A stretch of 10,677 nt of DNA from Gammaproteobacteria bacterium (GTDB lineage: Bacteria; Pseudomonadota; Gammaproteobacteria; Steroidobacterales; JABDKV01): the NCBI GenBank assembly GCA_029862285.1, contig JAOTXR010000035.1, positions 1 through 10,677 of the forward strand, in the 5' to 3' direction. Of the stretch, positions 1-8,488 are shown piece after piece (position 1 is the first letter of the stretch; every line of letters begins with the position of its first letter). Both the position numbers and the translations under genes were made by a program. Below the pieces are notes generated by a model, which ran no database searches, was not told the origin of the DNA, and worked only from the letters and a program-made list of their open reading frames with translations.

Positions 1-1625
1 TCACCGAGACGCTTGTGGCGGTCGTGTTCGTAATCGGCGTAGTTGCCCTCGAACCAGGTGACCTTGCTGTCGCCTTCAAAGGCCAGGATGTGCGTGGCGA
101 TACGGTCGAGGAACCAACGATCATGTGAGATCACCACGGCACAGCCGGGGAAGGCCAACAGGGCTTCTTCCAGTGCACGCAGGGTTTCCACATCAAGATC
201 GTTGGTGGGTTCGTCGAGCAGCAGCACATTGCCGCCGGAACGCAACAGTTTGGCCAGATGTACGCGGTTGCGTTCGCCGCCGGATAACTCGCCAATGTGT
301 TGTTGCTGGTTGCCACCACGGAAATTGAATCGCCCGACATAGGCACGCGATGGTGTTTCGTAATTGCCGACCTGGATAATGTCCAGGCCATCGGATATTT
401 CTTCCCAGACCGTCTTTTTGTCGTCGAGCGAGTCGCGGCTCTGGTCGACGTAAGCCAACTGCACGGTATCACCGAGACGCAAAGATCCTGCGTCTGGTTT
501 TTCCGCGCCGGTGATCATACGAAACAGAGTCGTCTTGCCGGCACCGTTTGGGCCGATGATTCCGACAATGCCACCGGGTGGCAGGCTAAAGGTCAGGCCA
601 TCGATTAGTATCTGGTCGCCAAAGCCTTTGCATAAATCTTCAGTTTCGACCACCAGATCACCCAGCCGCGGTCCCGGTGGAATATAAATTTCCTGGGTTT
701 CATTGCGTTGCTGAAAAGATTTTGAATTGAGTTCATCAAAACGGCTCAGTCGCGCCCGCGATTTGGCATGCCGGCCCTTGGGATTGGAACGTACCCATTC
801 CAGTTCGGATTGCATGGCCCTGTGCCGGGCTTTTTCCTGTTTTTGTTCAGTCGCCAGGCGGGCCTCTTTTTGCTCCAGCCAGGACGAATAGTTGCCTTCC
901 CAGGGGATACCGCGGCCGCGGTCGAGTTCGAGAATCCAGCCGGCAACGTTATCCAGAAAATACCGATCGTGGGTGACTGCTACCACGGTGCCCGCGTATT
1001 CATCCAGAAAACGCTCCAGCCAGGCGACTGATTCTGCGTCCAGGTGGTTGGTCGGTTCGTCGAGCAGCAACATGTCAGGTTCGGATAACAACAGTCTGCA
1101 CAACGCAACCCGGCGCCGTTCGCCACCGGATAATGTGGTTACGTCGGCGTCCCACGGCGGCAGACGCAACGCATCGGCGGCGATCTCGAGTTTGCGATCC
1201 AGTTCCCAGCCACCGCAGGCTTCAATGGCGTCCTGCAGGCGGCCCTGTTCTTCGAGCAGCTTGTTCAAGGCGTCGTCGTCCATGGGCTCGGCGAGCTTCA
1301 TGCTGAGTTCGTCAAATCCAGTCAGCAGGGCACGAATTTCTGCGACGCCGTCTTCGACATTGCCACGCACATCACGGGAATCATCCAGTTGCGGTTCCTG
1401 CGGCAGATAACCCACCCGCAAACCCGGCTGCGGCCGGGCTTCGCCTTCGATATCGGTGTCGACCCCGGCCATGATCCGCAATAACGTCGATTTGCCGGAG
1501 CCGTTCAGGCCCAGTACGCCAATCTTCGCACCGGGGAAGAAACTCAGACTGATGTCGGCCAGGATATGACGACCCGGTGGCACGACCTTGCCAACGCGGT
1601 TCATGGTGTAAACGAACTGGGCCAT
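1..1625 (-). CDS. ettA: Energy-dependent translational throttle protein EttA (ABC-F ATPase), 3' end cut by window edge
   Basis: Cytoplasmic ABC-F ATPase. In E. coli, EttA binds the ribosomal E site and gates early elongation according to the ATP/ADP ratio. The reverse strand encodes about 541 residues from ATG at 1625. It starts [12 protein letters not shown], nearly identical to E. coli EttA. Domain 1 has Walker [10 protein letters not shown] (39-47), signature LSGGE (165-169) and Walker [12 protein letters not shown] (186-196). A charged linker with ELEWVR near residue 272 matches the P-site tRNA interaction motif. Domain 2 has GPNGAGKTT (358-366), LSGGE (447-451) and [11 protein letters not shown] (468-478), followed by [11 protein letters not shown]. 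The EttA-specific [15 protein letters not shown] stretch separates it from Uup, YheS and other ABC-F paralogues. A GAGGAG ribosome site (1631-1636, minus) lies 5 nt before the ATG. The frame is still open at base 1. E. coli EttA has 555 residues, so roughly 15 are missing. It is transcribed divergently from glyA. Confidence 0.96.
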   Translation of the reverse strand, partial: MAQFVYTMNRVGKVVPPGRHILADISLSFFPGAKIGVLGLNGSGKSTLLRIMAGVDTDIEGEARPQPGLRVGYLPQEPQLDDSRDVRGNVEDGVAEIRALLTGFDELSMKLAEPMDDDALNKLLEEQGRLQDAIEACGGWELDRKLEIAADALRLPPWDADVTTLSGGERRRVALCRLLLSEPDMLLLDEPTNHLDAESVAWLERFLDEYAGTVVAVTHDRYFLDNVAGWILELDRGRGIPWEGNYSSWLEQKEARLATEQKQEKARHRAMQSELEWVRSNPKGRHAKSRARLSRFDELNSKSFQQRNETQEIYIPPGPRLGDLVVETEDLCKGFGDQILIDGLTFSLPPGGIVGIIGPNGAGKTTLFRMITGAEKPDAGSLRLGDTVQLAYVDQSRDSLDDKKTVWEEISDGLDIIQVGNYETPSRAYVGRFNFRGGNQQQHIGELSGGERNRVHLAKLLRSGGNVLLLDEPTNDLDVETLRALEEALLAFPGCAVVISHDRWFLDRIATHILAFEGDSKVTWFEGNYADYEHDRHKRLG

Positions 1626-1721
1626 CGAATCTCCTCGTCAGGGCGGCGAGATTATGCCGGAAAAAGCTGCCGGGGTGTGGCGTGCTGCTGTAATATCGTG
1701 GTTTAGCCTGATCCCCCCGGG
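1626..1721. promoter_or_regulatory. Divergent ettA/glyA intergenic region with candidate -10 boxes
   Basis: This region of about 96 bp must hold the promoters of both flanking genes. On the plus strand, TAATAT at 1691-1696 is a fair -10 box for glyA and would leave a leader of about 25 nt. On the minus strand, CATAAT (1651-1656) is a fair -10 for ettA and would leave a leader of about 20 nt. Neither has a convincing -35 at 17 nt, so this is a suggestion from the -10 boxes alone. The region is too short for a glycine riboswitch in front of glyA. CCCCGGGG (1715-1722) is a short palindrome beside the glyA ribosome site. Confidence 0.3.
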
Positions 1722-1727
1722 GTGGAC

Positions 1728-3026
1728 ATGTTTACTGCTGATATGACGATTGCCGGTTTCGACGACGAGCTGGCGGCTGCACTGGAACACGAGCGCACCC
1801 GTCAGGAGGAGCACATCGAACTGATTGCGTCGGAAAACTATGCCAGTCCGCGCGTGCTCGAAGCGCAGGGCTCGGTGATGACCAACAAATACGCCGAGGG
1901 CTATCCGGCCAAGCGTTACTATGGCGGCTGCGAGAATGTGGATGTCGCCGAGCAATTGGCCATCGAACGCGCGAAGAAGCTTTTCGATGCCGGCTACGCC
2001 AACGTCCAGCCGCATTCCGGTTCGCAGGCCAATGCGGCGGTTTACCTGGCGTTGTTGCAGCCCGGCGACACCATATTGGGCATGGCACTGGATCACGGCG
2101 GCCACCTTACTCACGGGGCCAAAGTTAATTTCTCCGGCAAGCTGTTTAACGCCGTGCAATACGGTATCAATACCGAAACCGGCGAGATCGATTACGACAA
2201 GATGGCGGAGCTGGCACAGGAACACCGGCCAAAAATGATTGTCGGTGGGTTTTCTGCTTATTCCCGCATCGTCGACTGGCAGCGCATGCGTGACATCGCC
2301 GATTCGGTTAACGCATATTTAATGGTCGACATGGCCCATGTCGCCGGGTTGATCGCTGTGGGTGAGTATCCCAGTCCGGTGTCCATCGCCGATGTGTGCA
2401 CCACGACGACACACAAAACACTGCGTGGTCCGCGTGGCGGTCTGATTCTCGCCCGCGATGACGAGGCCCTGAACAAGAAATTCAACTCGCTGGTGTTTCC
2501 CGGTACCCAGGGCGGACCTTTAATGCACGTCATTGCCGCCAAGGCGGTTGCCTTTCTCGAGGCCTTGCAACCGGAGTTCAAAACCTACCAGCGGCAGGTA
2601 ATCGCCAATGCCCGTGCCATGGCCACTGCGCTGGGCGACCGTGGTTACAACATCGTCTGCGGTGGTACCGATAATCACTTGTTCCTTGTCGATTTGATCG
2701 ACAAGGACATTACCGGCAAGGATGCCGACGCGGCACTCGGGCGTGCAAATATCACGGTAAACAAAAACACCGTACCCAACGACCCACGCTCGCCGTTTGT
2801 TACCAGCGGTCTGCGTCTTGGCACACCTGCCATCACGACGCGTGGTTTTGGCCTGGAAGAGACTGTGGAACTCGCCAACTGGATGGCCGATGTTATCGAT
2901 GATCTCGGCGATGAGTCGGTCGTCGCCCGGGTGAAGCGCCAGGTGCTGACAGTTTGCGAACGTTTCCCTGTTTATGCACCGGACGCCAACCAGGCCGTTC
3001 CTTTGCGGCACGCAGGCGGGCACTGA
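1728..3026 (+). CDS. glyA: Serine hydroxymethyltransferase
   Basis: PLP-dependent cytoplasmic enzyme that converts serine and tetrahydrofolate into glycine and 5,10-methylene-tetrahydrofolate, the main source of one-carbon units for purines, thymidylate and methionine. The product is 432 residues against 417 in E. coli, and nearly the whole length aligns. Visible signatures are [12 protein letters not shown] (27-38), NKYAEGYP (53-60), RYYGGCE (63-69), HSGSQAN (96-102), VDMAHVAGL (200-208) and [14 protein letters not shown] (225-238), whose Lys230 corresponds to PLP-binding Lys229 of E. coli. The C-terminus has a short extra tail after the conserved FPVYA. I chose ATG 1728 because [12 protein letters not shown] is a common SHMT N-terminus and GGGGTGG lies just upstream. 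GTG 1722 (two residues longer) and ATG 1743 (shorter) are alternatives without better ribosome sites. nrdR follows after 32 bp with no visible terminator, so co-transcription is likely. Confidence 0.97.
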   Translation: MFTADMTIAGFDDELAAALEHERTRQEEHIELIASENYASPRVLEAQGSVMTNKYAEGYPAKRYYGGCENVDVAEQLAIERAKKLFDAGYANVQPHSGSQANAAVYLALLQPGDTILGMALDHGGHLTHGAKVNFSGKLFNAVQYGINTETGEIDYDKMAELAQEHRPKMIVGGFSAYSRIVDWQRMRDIADSVNAYLMVDMAHVAGLIAVGEYPSPVSIADVCTTTTHKTLRGPRGGLILARDDEALNKKFNSLVFPGTQGGPLMHVIAAKAVAFLEALQPEFKTYQRQVIANARAMATALGDRGYNIVCGGTDNHLFLVDLIDKDITGKDADAALGRANITVNKNTVPNDPRSPFVTSGLRLGTPAITTRGFGLEETVELANWMADVIDDLGDESVVARVKRQVLTVCERFPVYAPDANQAVPLRHAGGH

Positions 3027-3058
3027 TAACCGCGGCGCAGGCTTAGTGGTAGACGATC

Positions 3059-3589
3059 ATGCATTGTCCGTTCTGCGCTGGTTCTGAAACTAAAGTGATC
3101 GATTCTCGGCTCGCCGGCGAAGGCGGCCAGGTGCGGCGGCGTCGCGAGTGCCTGGCGTGTGCCGAACGTTTCACGACATTCGAAACACCCGAGTTGGTCC
3201 TGCCGCTCGTGGTCAAGAACGACGGCGAGCGTCAACCCTTCGATGAGAACAAGCTGCGTGGCGGTATGCAGAAGGCCCTGGAGCGTCGGCCGGTTTCCGC
3301 GGAGGACATCGAACAGGCAGTTATCCGCATCAAACACGCCTTGCGTACCACCGGTGAGCGGGAAGTGCCGGCGCGTACAGTCGGCGATCTGGTAATGGAA
3401 GAACTCCACGAACTCGACCAGGTTGCTTATGTGCGTTTCGCGTCCGTCTATCGCAGTTTTCAGGATGTGGAAGCGTTTCGCGAAGAGATCGATCGCATGC
3501 AGCGTACCCGGCCAAAGGGCCGGGCCAGGCGCCAGATGTCGTTATTGCCGGTCACACCGAAGCCAAAAAAAAAGCGCCGCCGCAAATGA
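3059..3589 (+). CDS. nrdR: Transcriptional repressor NrdR
   Basis: Nucleotide-sensing repressor of ribonucleotide reductase operons. It binds NrdR boxes through an N-terminal zinc ribbon and senses ATP/dATP through an ATP-cone. The start MHCPFC is the family's canonical N-terminus and fixes the start codon. Zinc ligands are Cys3, Cys6, Cys31 and Cys34. The RRRREC stretch belongs to the DNA-binding ribbon. The ATP-cone spans about residues 49-139, beginning [11 protein letters not shown] and including the conserved [12 protein letters not shown]. At 176 residues it is longer than E. coli NrdR (149). The extra C-terminus is strongly basic and ends [10 protein letters not shown], encoded partly by nine consecutive A bases. 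The stop codon overlaps the ribD ATG (ATGA), a typical coupling junction. nrdR next to ribD is a common gammaproteobacterial arrangement. I see no obvious NrdR boxes within the window. Confidence 0.97.
   Translation: MHCPFCAGSETKVIDSRLAGEGGQVRRRRECLACAERFTTFETPELVLPLVVKNDGERQPFDENKLRGGMQKALERRPVSAEDIEQAVIRIKHALRTTGEREVPARTVGDLVMEELHELDQVAYVRFASVYRSFQDVEAFREEIDRMQRTRPKGRARRQMSLLPVTPKPKKKRRRK
3507..3524 (+). other. GC-rich hairpin inside the 3' end of nrdR
   Basis: CCCGGCC (3507-3513) and GGCCGGG (3518-3524) form a perfect 7-bp all-GC stem with a 4-nt AAAG loop. It lies in the codons for the basic NrdR tail, about 40 nt before the A-tract and 60 nt before the ribD start. No T-tract follows on the plus strand, so it is not an intrinsic terminator. 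It could influence ribosome spacing or mRNA processing, or be a by-product of coding Arg-Pro-Lys-Gly-Arg-Ala in GC-rich DNA. Confidence 0.4.
3565..3574 (+). other. A9 tract containing a dnaX-type A AAA AAG slippery heptamer
   Basis: Nine A bases (3565-3573) followed by G are read in the nrdR frame as CC-A AAA AAA AAG. This puts A AAA AAG (3568-3574) in the exact X XXY YYZ phase used for -1 frameshifting in E. coli dnaX. A -1 slip here continues GCG CCG CCG CAA ATG into the ribD frame, because ribD is in the -1 frame relative to nrdR. I see no Shine-Dalgarno-like enhancer about 10 nt upstream. The only downstream pairing, GCGCCG (3574-3579) with CGGCGC (3611-3616), begins without the usual spacer. 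The motif is certain; its function is speculative. Confidence 0.35.
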
Positions 3590-4710
3590 CCCGGCCAGTT
3601 TCTCAACACTCGGCGCAAGAACATGCGCGCATGGCGCGTGCGCTGTATCTCGCGGCAAGAAGCCGCAACAGCTGTGATCCAAATCCTCGCGTCGGCTGTG
3701 TAATCGAATCCCGCGACGCCGATGGTGTTCGAATAGTCGGAGAAGCGCTGCACCAGCGTGCCGGTGCCGAACATGCGGAGATACTCGCCTTGCGTGCCGC
3801 CGGTGAGCTGGCGCGCGGCGCGACCGCCTACGTCACCCTGGAGCCCTGTTGTCACACCGGGCGTACCGGACCGTGCACCGAAGCGCTAATTGCTGCCGGT
3901 GTGAGTCGTGTCGTGGTTGGCATGACAGATCCCAACCCGCGGGTCGGCGGTGGTGGTCTGGATGCATTGCGCGCGGCCGGAATCGAAGTTGCGGCAGGCT
4001 TGTTGGCCGATGAGGCCGAACAACTCAACCGCGGTTTTGTAAAACGCATGCGTCATGGGCGACCCTTTGTTTGCAGCAAGATTGCAGCGAGTCTGGATGG
4101 CCGGGTTGCGCTTCCCCACGGCAAACAGGTTTGGATAACTTCGCAGGAGTCCCGCGACGATGTACAGCAGATGCGGGCGCGGGTGGCAGCAATCCTGACC
4201 GGTGTCGGCACCGTCATCGCTGACGACCCGCGAATGACAGTCAGACTTGAGCAGGACGATAGCTGGCAACCGCCAATGCGAGTAATCGTCGATTCAGGGT
4301 TAAGGACGCCGGTTGACGCAAGAATTCTAGGCGACGAGGCCACGACGGTAATTATTACCGGCGAAGACGCGCCGGTAGAACGCCGGCAGGCGTTGACTGA
4401 TGCCGGAGCCCGCATAGTGCCGGTCACGAGAGCCGACAACGGTGTATCCCTCGCCGAGTTGATGGCACAACTTGCCGCGCTGGAAATTAATGAAGTGATG
4501 GTCGAGGCGGGTCCGAAGCTAAACGGCGCCTTGCTGTGCGCGGGTCTACTGGATGAACTGGTAATTTACCAGGCGCCGCGCTTGCTCGGGCCGGATGCCA
4601 TGCCGATGTTCGATCTGCCGACGTTGACCGGGAACCCCGGTTTCAAACTGGTTGCAACCCGCCGCATTGGTCCCGATTGGCGCATGCGCTTTGTTCCGGG
4701 TAGCGTGTAG
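3586..4710 (+). CDS. ribD: Bifunctional diaminohydroxyphosphoribosylaminopyrimidine deaminase / 5-amino-6-(5-phosphoribosylamino)uracil reductase
   Basis: Performs the second and third steps of riboflavin synthesis: zinc-dependent deamination of the pyrimidine made by GTP cyclohydrolase II, then NADPH-dependent reduction of the ribosyl chain. The product has 374 residues, close to the E. coli length. The N-terminal deaminase (about 15-145) has [10 protein letters not shown], the HAE motif (zinc His63, catalytic Glu65) and [11 protein letters not shown] with zinc ligands Cys88 and Cys97. The C-terminal reductase (about 155-370) shows [23 protein letters not shown], a VEAGP motif and a [13 protein letters not shown] stretch. 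ATG 3586 overlaps the nrdR stop and lacks its own clear ribosome site, which fits translational coupling. ATG 3631, at MARAL, would still give a complete deaminase core and is the alternative. ribE follows after 3 nt. There is no FMN riboswitch before this gene, and no room for one. Confidence 0.97.
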   Translation: MTRPVSQHSAQEHARMARALYLAARSRNSCDPNPRVGCVIESRDADGVRIVGEALHQRAGAEHAEILALRAAGELARGATAYVTLEPCCHTGRTGPCTEALIAAGVSRVVVGMTDPNPRVGGGGLDALRAAGIEVAAGLLADEAEQLNRGFVKRMRHGRPFVCSKIAASLDGRVALPHGKQVWITSQESRDDVQQMRARVAAILTGVGTVIADDPRMTVRLEQDDSWQPPMRVIVDSGLRTPVDARILGDEATTVIITGEDAPVERRQALTDAGARIVPVTRADNGVSLAELMAQLAALEINEVMVEAGPKLNGALLCAGLLDELVIYQAPRLLGPDAMPMFDLPTLTGNPGFKLVATRRIGPDWRMRFVPGSV

Positions 4711-4713
4711 CCC

Positions 4714-5325
4714 ATGTTTACCGGGATCGTCACGCAAATCGGGGCCCTGGCCAGCCGCGAGCGGCATAACGGCGATGAAGCGCTGGCATTCGCTGTATCG
4801 TCGGACTGGTTGTACGGCAGCGTCGTGGGTGACAGCATCGCGGTTAACGGCGTGTGTCTGACTGTAATTCAAAATAATGGCAATAAATTCGCCGTCGACG
4901 TCTCTGGCGAGACGCTGTCGAGAACGACGCTCGGCGGGCTCGACATCGGTGCAACAGTCAACCTGGAGCGGGCACTCAGTCTTGGCGATGCGCTGGGTGG
5001 CCACCTGGTCAGCGGTCACGTTGATGCCGTGGCCGAGATTCTGGATCGTCAGGCAGATTCGCAATCGGTGCGCATCTGGGTGTCCCTGCCGCAGGAACTT
5101 GCGCCACTGGTGGCCGAAAAAGGCAGTATCTGCGTGGATGGCATCAGCTTGACAGTTAACGAGGTGGAGCCCGATCGTTTCGGCGTTAACATTATTCCTC
5201 ACACGCTCGAGGCGACGGTAGCCGGGACTTATCAGCCAGGTACGCCGGTTAATCTTGAGGTGGATATTGTTGCCCGCTATGTGGCGCGTATTTTGAGTGC
5301 CGGCAACGGCGCAGCTACGGAGTAG
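4714..5325 (+). CDS. ribE: Riboflavin synthase, alpha chain
   Basis: Catalyses the last step, dismutation of two 6,7-dimethyl-8-ribityllumazine molecules into riboflavin plus the pyrimidinedione that RibH reuses. The E. coli gene is also called ribC. The 203-residue protein begins with the invariant MFTGIV. It has the two internally repeated lumazine-binding barrels: repeat 1 about 1-88 with NGVCLTV (45-51, conserved Cys48), and repeat 2 about 98-188 with the matching [11 protein letters not shown] (141-151). [10 protein letters not shown] (95-104) lies at the join, as in the family. Length and both repeats are intact, so it should be active as a trimer. The start lies 3 nt after the ribD stop with only a weak ribosome site, so coupling is likely. 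ribBA starts 6 nt downstream. Confidence 0.97.
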   Translation: MFTGIVTQIGALASRERHNGDEALAFAVSSDWLYGSVVGDSIAVNGVCLTVIQNNGNKFAVDVSGETLSRTTLGGLDIGATVNLERALSLGDALGGHLVSGHVDAVAEILDRQADSQSVRIWVSLPQELAPLVAEKGSICVDGISLTVNEVEPDRFGVNIIPHTLEATVAGTYQPGTPVNLEVDIVARYVARILSAGNGAATE

Positions 5326-5331
5326 ACCGAG

Positions 5332-6458
<1,127 letters not shown>

Positions 6459-6459
<1 letters not shown>

Positions 6460-6935
6460 TGGCCGGATTTCGCGAATCCAGCGGGGTAGCTGACGCACGC
6501 GACCTGCGTATTGCCATCGTCGCGTCTCGGTTTAATGACGTTGTCGTCGACAAACTCGTAAACGGTGCGCTCGAGACGCTATCGCGCATGGGTGCTGAGC
6601 GACCGGACATTAATATCACGCGAGTCCCCGGTGCCTGGGAGCTGCCACTGGCAGCGCAGGAGATAGCAAAAACCGGTCGCACCGATGCGATCATTGCATT
6701 GGGTGCGGTAATCCGCGGCGACACGCCACATTTTGACTACATTTGCGCCGAGTGTGCCAGCAGTCTGTCCCGGGTTTCGCTGGAGCACAGTTTGCCGGTG
6801 GCTTTTGGTGTGCTGACCTGTGACACCGTGGCGCAGGCGCAGGCGCGCTGTGGTGACAACTCTGAGAATAAGGGTTCCGAAGCCGCCATTGCTGCGGTAG
6901 AGATGGCGCAGGTTTTGCGCCGGCTGGATACCTAG
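6459..6935 (+). CDS. ribH: 6,7-dimethyl-8-ribityllumazine synthase
   Basis: Condenses the pyrimidinedione from the RibD branch with dihydroxybutanone phosphate from RibBA to give lumazine, the substrate of RibE. The 158-residue product is close to E. coli RibH (156). Visible features are the substrate-binding SRFN (23-26), VPGAWELP (56-63), the phosphate-binding GAVIRGDTPHFDY with catalytic-type His91, PVAFGVLT (113-120) and NKGSEAA (137-143). I chose ATG 6459, which overlaps the ribBA stop as TGATG. A TTG three bases upstream would add one Met but lies inside the ribBA stop region and is not needed. nusB begins on the base after the stop. Lumazine synthases form pentamers or 60-mer capsids; the sequence alone does not tell which. 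Confidence 0.96.
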
Positions 6936-7403
6936 ATGCCCCGGGGCTCCAGGCAGAACCGGGCGGGTAGAAACCGGGCCCGTCGCCTCCTGATGCAGGC
7001 CTTGTACCAGATGTTCCTCAACGAGCAACCATTGCGCGATATCCAGGCGCAATTCGATAGTGACAAAATGCTCGAAGGTGTCGACGTCGAGTTTTTCTCT
7101 GCGTTGATCAAAGAAGCAGACCAGAATCGTGAGCGCTTCGACGAAATTATTACACGTCTGGCGGACCGGCCAATCGCACAGATTGATCCGGTGGAGCGCG
7201 CCGTCCTTTACGGCGCCATGGCGGAGTTCAGCGCCCGGATCGATGTGCCGTACCGGGTGGTGATCAGCGAGGCGGTGAGCCTGACCAAGAAATTCGGTGC
7301 TACCGATGGCCATCTTTATGTCAATGCAATTCTCGACCGTGCAGCATTGGAATTGCGGCCACAGGAAACGGCGGTCCGGCAGGGTGATGCATCGCGAGAC
7401 TGA
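6936..7403 (+). CDS. nusB: Transcription antitermination protein NusB
   Basis: All-helical RNA-binding factor. With NusE (ribosomal protein S10) it binds boxA RNA and supports antitermination of rRNA operons. The 155-residue product aligns with E. coli NusB (139). It has a basic N-terminus rich in Arg, then RRLLMQALYQMFLNE, and the diagnostic C-terminal stretch DVPYRVVISEAVSLTKKFG followed by LYVNAILDRAA. The N-terminus is a few residues longer and the C-terminus has an extra polar tail (RPQETAVRQGDASRD), partly because the gene runs 17 bases into thiL. ATG 6936 directly abuts the ribH stop, so ribosomes finishing ribH probably reinitiate here. The ribH-nusB link is conserved across many bacteria. 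Confidence 0.96.
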   Translation: MPRGSRQNRAGRNRARRLLMQALYQMFLNEQPLRDIQAQFDSDKMLEGVDVEFFSALIKEADQNRERFDEIITRLADRPIAQIDPVERAVLYGAMAEFSARIDVPYRVVISEAVSLTKKFGATDGHLYVNAILDRAALELRPQETAVRQGDASRD

Positions 7404-8301
7404 GATAATTCGGCGCTATTTCGACAGACAGCGTAATAACGGCGGCGTCATAATCGGTATTGGCGACGATGCCGCCGCCGTAAAACTGCCGGCCGGCGTC
7501 GAGCTGATCAGTGCAATAGACACAATTGTCGAAGGTGTGCATTTTCCGCGAGGGTTTCCCGCCAACGATATCGGTTACCGGGTGCTCGCCGTTAACCTGA
7601 GTGATTTTGCAGCGATGGGTGCGCAGCCGGCGTGGGCTCTCTTGTCATTGTCCATGCCATCGCTCGACGAGTTATGGCTCGAGTCGTTCTGCGACAGCTT
7701 TTTTGAACTGGCCGACGCACACGCTGTTGTTCTGATCGGCGGTGACCTGGTAAGTGGACCATTGGCCGCAACTGTTACGCTGCTTGGGTCTGTACCGGAA
7801 GATGCCGCGATTACACGCGACGGGGCACAACCAGGGGAAATTGTATATGTGACAGGCTCGCCGGGTGCGGCGGCGCTGGGTCTGCAAAGCGTCATGAAGC
7901 ACAGTGAATGCCCACAGATGGAACGCTATTTCCGCCGCCCGGTGCCGCGAATTACCGAGGGCAGAGCGTTGCGCGGGATTGCCTCGTCGATGATCGATCT
8001 CTCGGACGGATTGCTCACTGACGCGCGGCATATTGCCGAGGAATCGGCAGTGCAAATCACGTTAGACGCTGCTGCGCTAAATGACACCGTCAGCGGTGAG
8101 TTGCTGCCGGCGTTATGCGGTGGTGACGACTACGAATTGCTGTTCACCGTGCCAACCGGGAAAGAACAGGCATTGGCCGCGCTTGCCACAAACTGGGATT
8201 GCGCCGTATCTCGAGTCGGCCGGGTCGGTACTGGCGAAGGCGTCACTTTGCCCGGCTACGATCTGGAAAACCTCTCCGGCTACGATCACTTTTCCGTATA
8301 G
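7387..8301 (+). CDS. thiL: Thiamine-monophosphate kinase
   Basis: Phosphorylates thiamine monophosphate with ATP to give the cofactor thiamine diphosphate. The 304-residue product belongs to the PurM/ThiL fold: GIGDDAA (24-30), DTIVEGVHF (45-53), AVNLSDFAAMGA (68-79), GGD (118-120), IDLSDGL (203-209), GGDDYELLF (245-253) and the terminal GYDHF. E. coli ThiL has 325 residues; this one is shorter at the N-terminus, lacking the usual GEF before the first helix, and in loops. After GGD the sequence reads LVSGP instead of the TTRGP of E. coli. This affects a conserved loop, but the surrounding residues look intact, so I expect activity. ATG 7387 gives an N-terminus (EIIRRYFDR) that aligns with the family and overlaps nusB by 17 nt; AGGG lies just before it. 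Longer upstream starts in this frame run inside nusB and are unlikely. A hairpin follows the stop. Confidence 0.95.
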   Translation: MHRETEIIRRYFDRQRNNGGVIIGIGDDAAAVKLPAGVELISAIDTIVEGVHFPRGFPANDIGYRVLAVNLSDFAAMGAQPAWALLSLSMPSLDELWLESFCDSFFELADAHAVVLIGGDLVSGPLAATVTLLGSVPEDAAITRDGAQPGEIVYVTGSPGAAALGLQSVMKHSECPQMERYFRRPVPRITEGRALRGIASSMIDLSDGLLTDARHIAEESAVQITLDAAALNDTVSGELLPALCGGDDYELLFTVPTGKEQALAALATNWDCAVSRVGRVGTGEGVTLPGYDLENLSGYDHFSV

Positions 8302-8308
8302 CGGCCTG

Positions 8309-8325
8309 TGCCACGAACCGTGGCA
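8309..8325 (+). terminator. Possible intrinsic terminator after thiL
   Basis: TGCCACG (8309-8315) and CGTGGCA (8319-8325) form a perfect 7-bp stem with a 3-nt AAC loop, starting 7 nt after the thiL stop. The following bases, AGTTTCGTTTC, are T-rich but broken by G and C, so termination may be partial. Its position at the end of the operon supports a terminator role. It would separate the riboflavin/thiL operon from the kinase gene. Confidence 0.42.
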
Positions 8326-8488
8326 AGTTTCGTTTCTGCGGCCAATACGCGAATTGGATCACAGTCATCCGCGGATGCGAAGCATATCCTTGTCCAATCG
8401 TTATGGCTGCTTGGCGGCCTCCCGGCAGTGCCTTATTTATAGTGTTTTGGCGCCGCTATTAATGCCTGAAAAAGGGCCAGGTTCGAGA

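Noticed and set aside
1638..2225. Antisense open frame of 195 codons opposite the glyA start
   Set aside because: It runs opposite conserved SHMT codons and into the glyA promoter region, with no domain recognised.
3027..3058. FMN riboswitch or other leader before the riboflavin genes
   Set aside because: Only 32 bp separate glyA from nrdR, and ribD overlaps nrdR, so there is no space for an RFN element.
3622..3633. Perfect 12-bp palindrome CATGCGCGCATG inside ribD
   Set aside because: It lies in the coding sequence for an ordinary Arg/Ala-rich stretch and has no partner copy. It is probably chance, and it is too far from the slippery site to act as a stimulator.
6832..6848. Short tandem GCGCAG repeat in ribH
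   Set aside because: Only two to three imperfect units, encoding Ala-Gln-Ala-Gln-Ala-Arg in a helix; ordinary coding sequence.
6579..7313. Antisense open frame of 244 codons opposite ribH and nusB
   Set aside because: It mirrors conserved genes, has no recognisable domain and no ribosome site, and is best explained as a coding shadow.
8081..8488. A longer kinase reading frame starting inside thiL (568 residues)
   Set aside because: The added N-terminus is a frame-shifted reading of thiL plus the intergenic region, rich in Cys, Pro and Arg without domain character. The kinase fold starts right after ATG 8489, which has a ribosome site.
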